From Brevibacterium zhoupengii (lineage in GTDB: Bacteria > Actinomycetota > Actinomycetes > Actinomycetales > Brevibacteriaceae), in NCBI RefSeq assembly GCF_021117425.1, contig NZ_CP088298.1:2604001-2668000 (forward strand): a stretch of 64,000 nt of DNA. The letters run 5' to 3'. The first letter of the stretch is position 1. Every line of letters starts with the position of its first letter. The position numbers and the translations under genes were made by a program. Below the pieces are notes generated by a model. It ran no database searches and was not told where the DNA came from. It saw only the letters and a program-made list of their open reading frames with translations. Of the stretch, positions 36,949 to 45,755 are shown one piece after another.

Positions 36949-38022
36949 ATGCGTGAACTGATCTTGAACGGAGTCGACGCCGACGGCACTCATCTGCTGC
37001 TGAACGACGAAAACGGGCTGCAGTATCGATTGGCTCTCGATGAAGCTCTGTACGCCGCTGTCCGCAAGGACCGCACCACAGTCAAGCCCGAGACCCCTGT
37101 GCGCCCGCGTGACATCCAGGCGATGATCCGCGGCGGGATGAGCGCAGAGGAAGTCATTGCCTCCACGGGTGCCGATATCGAACAGGTTCGCACCTACGAG
37201 CGACCGGCTCTGGCCGAACGCGCACACACCGCCTTCACCGCCAGTCAGCATCCGATCTATTCCGATCATGACCCCAATGGCGACCCCACTCCCCTGGTGG
37301 AGCTGTGCCAGACCCGTCTGGCGATGCGAGACGTCGACATCGAGACCATGGATTGGGATGCGTGGAAGCAGCAGGACGGCAACTGGTACATCCAGCTCAG
37401 CTTCACTGCCGCTGATCGGACCCGCACAGCCGGATGGAACTACTACCGCCGGTCGCTGACTCCCATCGACGACGAAGCGAAATGGTTGGCCGATTCCGGT
37501 CCGACGGACACAGGGCCGATTCCGAACTACGGAACCGGCGCCGAACGACAGAAGAACACTGAGGAGATCGACACCCCGCCGGTTCCTCCAGCGTCATCCG
37601 AGACTTCTCCCGCTGCCCGCGACCACCAGGCCGAGACCGGTCGGATCTTGGAGAATCTGCGCAAGCGGCGTCGCCATGAGGAAGAGGACGAACCACGCGG
37701 TCGGCTCCGTGCCGTCACCGAGGATCCCGAGACTCACCCGCAGGGCGCGCACACAGCACCGGGTAAGCCAGAGGACGCGACCGACGATGAGGTCTTCGCC
37801 TTCGAAGATCCGGCGAGGCCGGACCCGGACGAGCCGCAGGAACCGACCCAGGAAGTCGCCAGGTTCGATGACGACAATCAGCTGTCACTGCTCAATGAGC
37901 CTGGTGTCAGCGAAGATTCGAATCAGTTCAAGGACCCTGAGTCGAAGGCGAAGTCGAAGAAGAACAGCCGCGCATCGATTCCCAGCTGGGATGAGATCAT
38001 GTTCGGCTCGAAGCGCGACTGA
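36949..38022 (+). CDS. sepH: Septation protein SepH (DUF3071)
   Basis: A 357-residue actinobacterial cell-division protein; in Streptomyces SepH stimulates FtsZ filament assembly. The conserved N-terminal domain (1-170: MRELILNGVDADGTHLLL, then a helix-turn-helix-like VRPRDIQAMIRGGMSAEEV) is followed by a long acidic linker and the conserved C-terminal tail SIPSWDEIMFG. AAGGAG precedes the ATG. Its 3' end overlaps the convergent cydDC gene by 26 bases. Confidence 0.92.
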   Translation: MRELILNGVDADGTHLLLNDENGLQYRLALDEALYAAVRKDRTTVKPETPVRPRDIQAMIRGGMSAEEVIASTGADIEQVRTYERPALAERAHTAFTASQHPIYSDHDPNGDPTPLVELCQTRLAMRDVDIETMDWDAWKQQDGNWYIQLSFTAADRTRTAGWNYYRRSLTPIDDEAKWLADSGPTDTGPIPNYGTGAERQKNTEEIDTPPVPPASSETSPAARDHQAETGRILENLRKRRRHEEEDEPRGRLRAVTEDPETHPQGAHTAPGKPEDATDDEVFAFEDPARPDPDEPQEPTQEVARFDDDNQLSLLNEPGVSEDSNQFKDPESKAKSKKNSRASIPSWDEIMFGSKRD

Positions 38023-41000
38023 GTTCGTCTCCCAGCACGACCAGTCGATCGTCCTCGTCGATCAGGCTGCGATCGTGAGTGACCATCACAACGGCGTGTG
38101 AGTCCAAGCTCATCCGCAGATCCGCCAGCAGCCGATGAGCCATCTCATCGTCGAGGTGGGCCGTCGGTTCGTCGAGGACGATCACTTCAGCCCCGCTGAG
38201 GATCGTCCGGGCCACCGCCAGCCGCTGGCGCTGTCCCCCGGAGATGTCCGCACCGTGGTCACCGACCCGGAGGTCGAGTCCGGCGGCATCTGCCCATTCG
38301 CCGAGGCCTGCACGGGTCAGCGCCGCACACATCTCCTCTGTCGTGGGAGCCTCCGAACGCGCAATCGCGAGATTTCCCCTCACTGTCGATCGGAAGATGT
38401 GGGCTTCCTGGGGACACCACGCAATCCTGCCTGCGAGGTCTGCAGGTGCCAGACTCAGCACATCTGTCTGGTGGCCCGCTTCGTCGTCGGCGCGGTAGCT
38501 GCCGGTCCACGGGTCGAGGAAGCGCAGGAGCACGCTCAGCGTCGTTGACTTTCCCGTGCCGCTGTCGCCGTAGAGGACCGTCCATTGCCCCTTCCGAGCA
38601 CGCAGATTCACGTCTTCGACCACGGGGCCGGCCTCCCAGCCGACGCTCATGCCAGCAAGGTCGAGGGCGGTGAAGGCGTGCTCAGCGGGAGGCTCGTCGC
38701 TGTGGCCGGTGCCTGCCTGGCCTACACGGCCTCCGTCCACGCTGCGATCGCCCTCGGTTGGGCGTCCCGACTGAGTCGGTGGAATTGCGGGGAGACGGTC
38801 GAGGACGACGCCGAGGCTCGGCAGCGCTCGGAACGCGAGCATCGACTGTGAGAAGACATCCGCGCAACCCAGTGCAATGAGAACGACGACGGCCCGGATC
38901 TCGGTCGGTGCCGACGAGGTCAAGGCGATGAGCACTGCGGCCCCGACTGTACTCAGCTGCAGCCAGAGTTGGGCGATGCCGAGGTGGTGGGACGAGCGGC
39001 GCTGCACACGGCGCAGTTCCTGCTCTTCGCGACCAAGTGCTGTCAACACCGTGCCCACGCCTCGGTTCGTTCGCAGGTCCGTTGTGGCGTTCAGCGCACG
39101 TGCCAGGACTGAGAGTATCCGGCTGCGTGCAGTTCGGACGCCGAGGGCCAGACCGCTCTCACTTCTGATCACGGCTGCTGGCAACAGGATCAGATTGAGA
39201 CCGCCGAGGATCAGGAACACCGGCAGCGACGCCGGATCGAGGGCCCAAGCCGCGATGAGCACCCCGATGAAGACCAGCGCCGAGGCGACCGGCGGGAACA
39301 GCGTCCGCGGAATCAGATCGCGTACATCATCGGCATCGGAGACCATGGTGCGCAGTGCGGCATCGGAGGTCAGCAGCTTCCTGTCCCCCATGCCGGCGGC
39401 TTCGAAGTGTTCCCACAGTCGAGAGCGCAGACTGCCCAAGGAGGCGAAGATGGCCGAATGCAGTTTGAGGCGGCTGAGGTAGAGCAGCACGGACCGGCTG
39501 AGCCCGAAGAATCGCACACCGACGATGGCGACCAGAAGAATCATGATGGGCGGCTGATAGGAGGCCTCGACGATGAGCCACGCGGAAACCGCGGTCAGCG
39601 CAATCGCGGCCAGACTCGAAGCACACGATGAGAGCAGAGCGATAATCATGTTCGGTGTGAACAGGGGCATGCTCGAACGTAGGAGCGACCATCGACGACG
39701 AAGCGTCGCCCGAGGCTCTTCCACCGCGAATTCACTGTTCGTCGCCGCTGGGCCTGTGCCCTGCGACCCATCCTCCGATAACGGGACGGCGGGATTGGCT
39801 GGGTCGATGTGCAATGTCCTGTCGGCGGGAACTTCCCCGACCTCTGCGGACGAAGCCTCGGACATTCTCGCGGTCGCAGGCTGTGCTTCAATGCTCAGAT
39901 CTGAGCTCAGAGCGCGGGTCTGTGCCGACGCCTCATCGCTGAGTGCGCCGCTGAGTTGATCGGGTTTGCTGGGGACGATCTCGTCCCCGGCGAGTTCGAC
40001 GACACGATCGTCATGGCTGGCCAAGACGACACGCACGCCTGTGGCCGCCTCGGCGATCATGCCGATGATGATCTCCGCGTTCTCATCGTCGAGGTGGGCA
40101 GTCGGCTCATCGAGAACGAGGGCTGTCGCATCGCCTTCAATCAGGTGTTGGACTCGGACGAAGGCAAGTCGACGAAGCTGACCTGGGCTCAGGGCTGATG
40201 TCGATAGGTCTGTGTCCTCAGGCAGTCGGGCACGGCGCAGAGCGGCGGTCTGCTGATCGCGTGGAAGACCGTAGACATCGAGTTCAGCCCCGATCGTCGC
40301 GCCGAAGAACCGTGGCGCCTGCGGGACGAACGCGACCCGGCGAGGTGTCATCGTGGTGCGGGCCCGGGAAGGCAGGTCACCGGCAAGGGCAGAGAGAATC
40401 GTGGATTTCCCCGCACCTGAGGGGCCCCGGACTGCGGTGATGCCCGGAGACTCCCGGAAATCACCCGACCACTCAATCGTTGTCCGATTCGGGTACACCA
40501 CCCGGTGACGGACTCTCGTGGTCTCGTCACCGGCGTCGGCGCTGGTCTCGCTGTCCCAGTCTGGTCCTTCTTCTGCCTCGGATTCGGTGCTCTCGATCAG
40601 CTCCCGGGCTCTTCCTTGTGCCTCACGTCCGTTTTCGCTCGCGTGATAGCCGGCGCCCAACTCACGCAGCGGAGTGAAGCACTCGGGTGCCAAGAGCAGC
40701 ACGAAGAGACCGGAGCTCAGGTCCAGGGTTCCAGAGACCAGTCGCAGGCCGATGACGACTGCGACCAAGGCCACGGAGATCGTGGCGATGAACTCAAGGG
40801 CGAGGCTGGAGAGGAAGGCGATGCGCAGCGTTGCCAGATTGGCACCGTGGTACTTCTCCCCCAGCTTTCGCAGGGTGCGTGCGTGATCCCGGGATCGGCC
40901 CAGTCCGATGAGCACGGGCAGTCCTTCGGCCAACTCGGCGAGGTGATCGGACAGACGTTCGAGCGCCGTGGTACTGGCCGCCGTCGACTCCTCGGTGAAG

Positions 41001-41500
41001 CGGCCGATGAGGATCATGAAGACCGGAACCAGTGGCAGACACAAGGCGATGATGACCGCCGAGAGGACATCGGTGAAGACTATGCGCACAAGCAGCGTCA
41101 CGGGAACCACTGCCGCCGCGGCCAGCGCCGGCACCACGGTCGTGAAGTAGTCGTCGAGGTCGTCGATGCCGCGGGTGACGGTGACCGCAGTGTTCATGCG
41201 AGGCTGGCCGCGCCCGGTCAGAAGCGAGGAGAGGATCGAAGACCTCAGCCGTTGTTTGTTCACCGCGGCCAGAGATGTGCCCAGGCTGTGATCGGCCCAG
41301 AGATTCGCCCCGCGCAGCACAGCCCCCAGCAGCCCCAGTACTGCCCAGACTCCGACAGGACTCGTGCCGATGATCGCACGCACCAGAGCCTCGGCGATGA
41401 GCACGATGCCGACAGCACGCGCCAATGCACTGAACACGGACAGGCAGAGTCCGCGCCGTCCACCAGGCAGGTCGAGCAGGATCTGCAACGGGGAGCTCAT
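37997..41500 (-). CDS. cydDC: Fused CydD-CydC thiol exporter (ABC transporter)
   Basis: A 1167-residue fusion of two membrane-plus-ATPase half-transporters. The first Walker A (GPSGAGKST) lies at about 360 and the second (GDSGTGKST) at about 978, each followed by a signature region and Walker B (VLDEPTAHLDDE occurs in both). CydDC exports glutathione/cysteine or related reductants and is needed for assembly of cytochrome bd. Separate genes are usual in E. coli; fusion is common in actinobacteria. An acidic and Ser/Ala-rich linker (about 520-600) joins the halves. It overlaps cydB by 4 bases. Confidence 0.92.
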   Translation of the reverse strand: MSSPLQILLDLPGGRRGLCLSVFSALARAVGIVLIAEALVRAIIGTSPVGVWAVLGLLGAVLRGANLWADHSLGTSLAAVNKQRLRSSILSSLLTGRGQPRMNTAVTVTRGIDDLDDYFTTVVPALAAAAVVPVTLLVRIVFTDVLSAVIIALCLPLVPVFMILIGRFTEESTAASTTALERLSDHLAELAEGLPVLIGLGRSRDHARTLRKLGEKYHGANLATLRIAFLSSLALEFIATISVALVAVVIGLRLVSGTLDLSSGLFVLLLAPECFTPLRELGAGYHASENGREAQGRARELIESTESEAEEGPDWDSETSADAGDETTRVRHRVVYPNRTTIEWSGDFRESPGITAVRGPSGAGKSTILSALAGDLPSRARTTMTPRRVAFVPQAPRFFGATIGAELDVYGLPRDQQTAALRRARLPEDTDLSTSALSPGQLRRLAFVRVQHLIEGDATALVLDEPTAHLDDENAEIIIGMIAEAATGVRVVLASHDDRVVELAGDEIVPSKPDQLSGALSDEASAQTRALSSDLSIEAQPATARMSEASSAEVGEVPADRTLHIDPANPAVPLSEDGSQGTGPAATNSEFAVEEPRATLRRRWSLLRSSMPLFTPNMIIALLSSCASSLAAIALTAVSAWLIVEASYQPPIMILLVAIVGVRFFGLSRSVLLYLSRLKLHSAIFASLGSLRSRLWEHFEAAGMGDRKLLTSDAALRTMVSDADDVRDLIPRTLFPPVASALVFIGVLIAAWALDPASLPVFLILGGLNLILLPAAVIRSESGLALGVRTARSRILSVLARALNATTDLRTNRGVGTVLTALGREEQELRRVQRRSSHHLGIAQLWLQLSTVGAAVLIALTSSAPTEIRAVVVLIALGCADVFSQSMLAFRALPSLGVVLDRLPAIPPTQSGRPTEGDRSVDGGRVGQAGTGHSDEPPAEHAFTALDLAGMSVGWEAGPVVEDVNLRARKGQWTVLYGDSGTGKSTTLSVLLRFLDPWTGSYRADDEAGHQTDVLSLAPADLAGRIAWCPQEAHIFRSTVRGNLAIARSEAPTTEEMCAALTRAGLGEWADAAGLDLRVGDHGADISGGQRQRLAVARTILSGAEVIVLDEPTAHLDDEMAHRLLADLRMSLDSHAVVMVTHDRSLIDEDDRLVVLGDELSRASSRT

Positions 41501-42519
41501 GATCTGATCGCAACCGGAACGCGGTGGGCCTCAGGAATGTGAGCCTCGGCGATCCGTCCCAGGAACATGCGATAGCTGAATATCTGGTAGGCGATGATGA
41601 TCGGCAGGCAGACAGCGGTCACGACCAGCATCACCGTGAGTGTGTAGTCCGACGACGAAGCGGAAGAGATCGTCAGCGAGTTCGCCGAGTCCAGTGTTGA
41701 GGGCAAGACATTGGGATAGGCCCCAGCGAACACGGCAGTCAATCCCACCACGAGGTAGATGCCGTGGAATGCAAAGGCCCTCTTCTCCGCCCCGGAACGC
41801 ACCGCGAGGTACGCTGCCACCAGTGCGATCACGGCTGCGATGACCACGGCAATGAGCCACGGACGCCCAGTGACGGACAGACCGAACCAGATGAGGAAGC
41901 CGATCGACCCCGGCAGCATCAGTCTCCGCGCCCACCGCTGAGCCTTCTCTCGGATGTCGCCCTGAGTCTTCAGCCCCAGGAAGATCAGACCGTGGACGAG
42001 GGCGAAGCCGACTCCTCCCAGGCCGCCCACGACCGCGGGCCAGCCCATCCAGGCGAAGGCTCCGCCGACGATGTCACCGTGTTCGTTCAAGGGCAGTCCG
42101 CTGGAGGTGATGGCGAGCATGGCGCCGATGAAGAACGCGATTCCAGCTGAGCCGACTGCCATAGCCCACGTCCAGAAGGACTTCCACACTGCGCTGTGGC
42201 CCTTGCCGCGATATTCGATGGCGACGGCACGGAAGATCAATGCCAGCAGGCACAGCGTCAGCGGGATGTAGAGGGCGCTGAACAGGGAGGCATACCAATG
42301 TGGGAAGGCGGCGAAAGTCGCACCTGCAGCAGTGATCAGCCACACCTCGTTGCCGTCCCAGGTCGGTCCGATCGTATTGAGCAGAACCCGTTTCTGCCGT
42401 TCGGTGCGGCTGAGGACCGGCATGAGCATCCCGACGCCGAGGTCGAAGCCGTCAAGGAAGAGATACCCCATCCACAACACGATGATGAGGACGAACCAGA
42501 TCGTAGCGAGAATTTCCAT
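41497..42519 (-). CDS. cydB: Cytochrome bd quinol oxidase subunit II
   Basis: A 340-residue membrane subunit with about eight or nine helices. The start MEILATIWFVLIIVLW followed by GYLFLDGFDLGVGML is diagnostic of CydB. It pairs with CydA to reduce O2 to water using quinol. It lies 12 bases after cydA and overlaps cydDC, so all are one operon. Confidence 0.95.
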   Translation of the reverse strand: MEILATIWFVLIIVLWMGYLFLDGFDLGVGMLMPVLSRTERQKRVLLNTIGPTWDGNEVWLITAAGATFAAFPHWYASLFSALYIPLTLCLLALIFRAVAIEYRGKGHSAVWKSFWTWAMAVGSAGIAFFIGAMLAITSSGLPLNEHGDIVGGAFAWMGWPAVVGGLGGVGFALVHGLIFLGLKTQGDIREKAQRWARRLMLPGSIGFLIWFGLSVTGRPWLIAVVIAAVIALVAAYLAVRSGAEKRAFAFHGIYLVVGLTAVFAGAYPNVLPSTLDSANSLTISSASSSDYTLTVMLVVTAVCLPIIIAYQIFSYRMFLGRIAEAHIPEAHRVPVAIRS

Positions 42520-42531
42520 TGTGTCTTCTCC

Positions 42532-44103
42532 TCAGTACGCGAACGACAGGACGTCGTCTTCGTCGTTCGTGATCCGTGGGGTGTGGTTGATCTTCGTGAC
42601 CTCAGGCATCGCCGAGGCGATCCCTCCCCTGATGTAGACGATGAGCAGCCGCAGTTCCACAACCATGAGAATGCCGTAGACGAGGCTGAGGCTGATCAGT
42701 GAGAACAGCAGCATCCCAGGCGTGAGCTCAGGTGACAGCGCCGCCTGAGTGAACATGTACACGCCGTCAAGCTGCGCGGGATTCGGCGCGACCACGAACG
42801 GCTGACGCCCCATCTCCGTGAAGATCCAGCCGGCGGAGTTGGCGATGAAAGGCGCGGTGATCGACAGGAGTGCTCCGCGCATCAGCCAGGGTGAGGCGGG
42901 GACGGTGCCTTTTCGAGTCAGCCACAGTCCCAGTGCGCTGACTCCTGCCGCGACCATGCCGAACCCGATCATGAACCTGAATCCCCAGTAGGTGACGATC
43001 ATGATGGGCTGGTAGTCGATCTTCTCGCCCGAGTGCTGACCGTAGCGTTCGTCCTCGGGCAGATGCGTGCCGTATTTCTCCTGGTAGTCGGGAAGCAGAG
43101 TCGTAACGCCGTGAACCGGAGTATTGAAGTCGCCCTTGGCGAGGAAGGAGAGCAGCCCCGGGATCTCGAACACGTTCTCCACCCCGTCGCAGTCGTTTGA
43201 CGAGGGGTCGCCGATTGTGAGCACGGAGAACTCGGTACCGTCGTGACAGGCGGCCTCGGCTGAGGCCATCTTCATGGGCTGCTGTTCGAACATCAGCTTG
43301 GACTGGATGTCACCGGTGATCGCGACTCCGACGAAGGCCACGAGGCCGACGACAGCACCGATGCGCAAGGACCGGATCCAGACCTGATGGTCGATGGCGT
43401 CTCTGCCGGGCACATCGGGTGCAGAACCGACGACGACCTTGCCGTCGGGACCGATGGTGTCAATGCCGTCCTTGCGTCTGCGGTAGAGGTGATACCAGGA
43501 GATTCCGAGCAGGAAGCTGCCGCCCACGGCCAACGCCCCGCACAGTGTGTGAGTGTAGGCGGCGATCGCCGTGTTGTTCGTCAGCACCGCCCAGACGTCG
43601 GTCATCACCGCTCTGCCCTCGACCAGTTCGACACCGACGGGGTGCTGCATCCATGAGTTCGCAACGATGATGAAGTAGGCGGAGATCCACGATCCGATCA
43701 CGGCACACCAGAGGCTGCCTAAGTGGACGGCACGCGGGAGTCTGCCCCAGCCGAAGATCCAGAGCCCGAGGAAGGTGGACTCCAGGAAGAACGCGAGCAG
43801 TGCCTCCAACGCCAACGGCGCACCGAAGACGTCTCCCACGAAGCGGGAGTACTCACTCCACGCCATCCCGAACTGAAATTCCTGAACCAGGCCGGTGGCG
43901 ACACCCATGATGAAGTTGATGAGGAAGAGTTTGCCGAAGAACTTGGTGCTGCGCAGATACATCTCGTTGCCCGTGCGGTGATACCGGGTCTGCAGAATCG
44001 CAACGAGCATGCCCAGGCCGAGAGTGAGCGGAACCATCCAGAAGTGATAGACGGTGGTGATGCCGAATTGCCAGCGCCCGATGAGAACCGGATCCAGGTC
44101 CAT
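42532..44103 (-). CDS. cydA: Cytochrome bd quinol oxidase subunit I
   Basis: A 523-residue heme-bearing subunit. His20 (TTVYHFWMVPLTLGL) is the usual b595/d-side ligand, and GRQPFVV near residue 427 is the conserved signature. The periplasmic Q-loop is of the short type and carries two cysteines (about 286 and 305), as in mycobacterial bd oxidases where they form a disulfide. The oxidase has high O2 affinity and supports respiration under low oxygen or nitrosative stress. GGAG precedes the ATG; the promoter carries a paired repeat likely bound by the divergent BlaI-type regulator. Confidence 0.95.
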   Translation of the reverse strand: MDLDPVLIGRWQFGITTVYHFWMVPLTLGLGMLVAILQTRYHRTGNEMYLRSTKFFGKLFLINFIMGVATGLVQEFQFGMAWSEYSRFVGDVFGAPLALEALLAFFLESTFLGLWIFGWGRLPRAVHLGSLWCAVIGSWISAYFIIVANSWMQHPVGVELVEGRAVMTDVWAVLTNNTAIAAYTHTLCGALAVGGSFLLGISWYHLYRRRKDGIDTIGPDGKVVVGSAPDVPGRDAIDHQVWIRSLRIGAVVGLVAFVGVAITGDIQSKLMFEQQPMKMASAEAACHDGTEFSVLTIGDPSSNDCDGVENVFEIPGLLSFLAKGDFNTPVHGVTTLLPDYQEKYGTHLPEDERYGQHSGEKIDYQPIMIVTYWGFRFMIGFGMVAAGVSALGLWLTRKGTVPASPWLMRGALLSITAPFIANSAGWIFTEMGRQPFVVAPNPAQLDGVYMFTQAALSPELTPGMLLFSLISLSLVYGILMVVELRLLIVYIRGGIASAMPEVTKINHTPRITNDEDDVLSFAY

Positions 44104-44131
44104 GGGTACTCCGTTCGTGGAAGACCTAATT

Positions 44132-44163
44132 TCTACAACACGTAGAATTCTACAACGTGTAGA
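44132..44163. promoter_or_regulatory. Paired CTAC-N5-GTAG operator upstream of cydA
   Basis: Two sites, CTACAACACGTAG (44133-44145) and CTACAACGTGTAG (44150-44162), spaced 17 bases start to start, make a near-palindrome centred on GAATTC. The end lies 30 bases from the cydA ATG, so it overlaps the promoter or early leader. BlaI/MecI-family regulators bind TACA/TGTA-type inverted repeats, and one is encoded 230 bases away. A half-site, TGTAGAG, lies at 44340-44346 near the regulator's own start. Confidence 0.75.
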
Positions 44164-44395
44164 GAATGTTGCCGGAATATTCTGCCCACTAAGATCAGCC
44201 GTCCCAGAATGAGCGTCATTGCCCGTTTGCGCTCACCCTACTCCGACGAAATGGGCACACGAACACCACTGCACCGAAAGCCGCACCCACAGCGGCCGCG
44301 AAGCGGATTGCTGTCGATCTCACATGGAATTCGACAGCCTGTAGAGTTAGACTGAACTGGCAAGAAGAAACATCTCCTCGAAGGACAAGGACACC

Positions 44396-44758
44396 GTGGG
44401 AACACTGGGCGAACTCGAACGCAGCGTCATGGACGCCATCTGGGTACATGATGATGGGTTGAGCGCGGCCGAGCTCCGCGATGTGCTCGCAGCACGCGAC
44501 CTCGCACTGACCACCGTCCATACCGTCCTCACGCGCCTGGAGAAGAAGGGCTTCGTCACACGCGATCGCAGCATCCGCCCGCACCGCTACCTCGCGGTGT
44601 CAACACGCGAAGACCATGTCGCAGAGCTGATGACCGAAGTTCTGTCGCAGGCACCTGATCGCCAGGCCGTTCTTGCCCGCTTCCTGGGCACGGTGTCGGA
44701 GGCTGATACGAAGGCTCTGCGCAACCTGCTGGGACGCAATCACTCAACCAACTCCTGA
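44396..44758 (+). CDS. BlaI/MecI/CopY-family transcriptional repressor
   Basis: A 120-residue winged-helix protein: LGELERSVMDAIWVHDDGLSAAELRDVL then LALTTVHTVLTRLEKKGFVTRDRS is the family's DNA-binding domain, and the C-terminus should dimerise. Such repressors are inactivated by proteolysis or metal. GTG start with AAGGACAAGG upstream. Next, 18 bases on, is an M56 protease, the usual partner. It is divergent from cydABDC, whose promoter carries candidate operators. Confidence 0.9.
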   Translation: MGTLGELERSVMDAIWVHDDGLSAAELRDVLAARDLALTTVHTVLTRLEKKGFVTRDRSIRPHRYLAVSTREDHVAELMTEVLSQAPDRQAVLARFLGTVSEADTKALRNLLGRNHSTNS

Positions 44759-44776
44759 AGCAGGTAGTTCCCGAGC

Positions 44777-45670
44777 ATGAGCATCGTGGGATCTGTCCTC
44801 GCGGTACTTGCATTTCTCTTAGCGTGGCCGGTCCCGGCTGCGCTGTCTCGTTTTCGCGGCGACCCCATCTCGAAGGTCATTCTGTGGCAGGCTGTGGGCC
44901 TTTCCGGTGGCCTCTCACTCATCGGCACGGCATTGGCATTCGCCGTGGCTCCGGCCTCACGCAGCCTGCCCGAGGGACTGTGGCAGCTCGCCCGAGGAGA
45001 GTCGCACACGACTCTCACGGTCTTCGGCTGGATCTTCCTCATCATCGCGGTGGCACTCATCGCGCGCCTGTTGGGCTGTCTTGCGCTGACGTTCTACTCA
45101 GCGCGCAAGACTCGTATTCGTCACGATGAGATCCTGCATCTGCTCAGCGAACCATCTGCCACGTACCCGGATACACGGATCATCTCGACCGACGAGGCTG
45201 TGGCCTATTGTCTGCCGCAGGGCCCGCGCAAAGGAACTGCGGTTCTCTCCACCGGTCTGCTCGAAGTCCTCAGCGAGGACGAGCGCACTGCCGTCATCGC
45301 CCATGAGCGAGCTCACTTGGATTTCCGCCACGACGTGCTGGTCATCCCCTTTGCCGCGTGGCATCGTGCTCTGCCGTTCTTCTCGGCCACCGCGATCGGT
45401 CTCAACTCCATCAATGGTCAGATTGAGCTCATGGCCGATGACCAAGCCCGCGAACGTGTCGACCCCGCGATTCTGGCCCAAGCGGTGCGTGCAGCAGCGG
45501 GCATCAGCCCGGAGCACCGCAGCGACCTTTCGGCCCAGAGAATCGACCGACTCTCGCGGCCGCTGGACCCTGCGCGGATTCCGGTGCGTGTGACGTCGAG
45601 CCTCGTTGCGCTGGGTCTTCTGCTCGTCCCCAGCCTGTTGCTCTTCGCTCCGATCGCCTCCGGAATCTGA
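44777..45670 (+). CDS. M56-family (BlaR1-like) membrane metalloprotease
   Basis: A 297-residue integral membrane protein with about four helices and a zinc-protease motif HERAH (176-180) in VIAHERAHLDFRHD. In BlaR1/MecR1 the protease is activated by an outer beta-lactam sensor and cuts BlaI. Here no penicillin-binding sensor domain follows, so the signal must differ or be sensed by the membrane part. It lies 18 bases after the repressor gene, so the two form a signalling pair. Confidence 0.88.
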   Translation: MSIVGSVLAVLAFLLAWPVPAALSRFRGDPISKVILWQAVGLSGGLSLIGTALAFAVAPASRSLPEGLWQLARGESHTTLTVFGWIFLIIAVALIARLLGCLALTFYSARKTRIRHDEILHLLSEPSATYPDTRIISTDEAVAYCLPQGPRKGTAVLSTGLLEVLSEDERTAVIAHERAHLDFRHDVLVIPFAAWHRALPFFSATAIGLNSINGQIELMADDQARERVDPAILAQAVRAAAGISPEHRSDLSAQRIDRLSRPLDPARIPVRVTSSLVALGLLLVPSLLLFAPIASGI

Positions 45671-45755
45671 AGCACGCTTCCGAAAACTGAGCTGCAGGCT
45701 CGCTCCGCCTCGCTGAAGACTGCGGTCCAGCAGACGGAGCATTCCCGCATCCGGT

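Noticed and set aside
44396..45670. Beta-lactam resistance (blaI-blaR1) cassette
   Set aside because: The M56 protein lacks a penicillin-sensor domain and no beta-lactamase gene is nearby; the neighbour is cytochrome bd.
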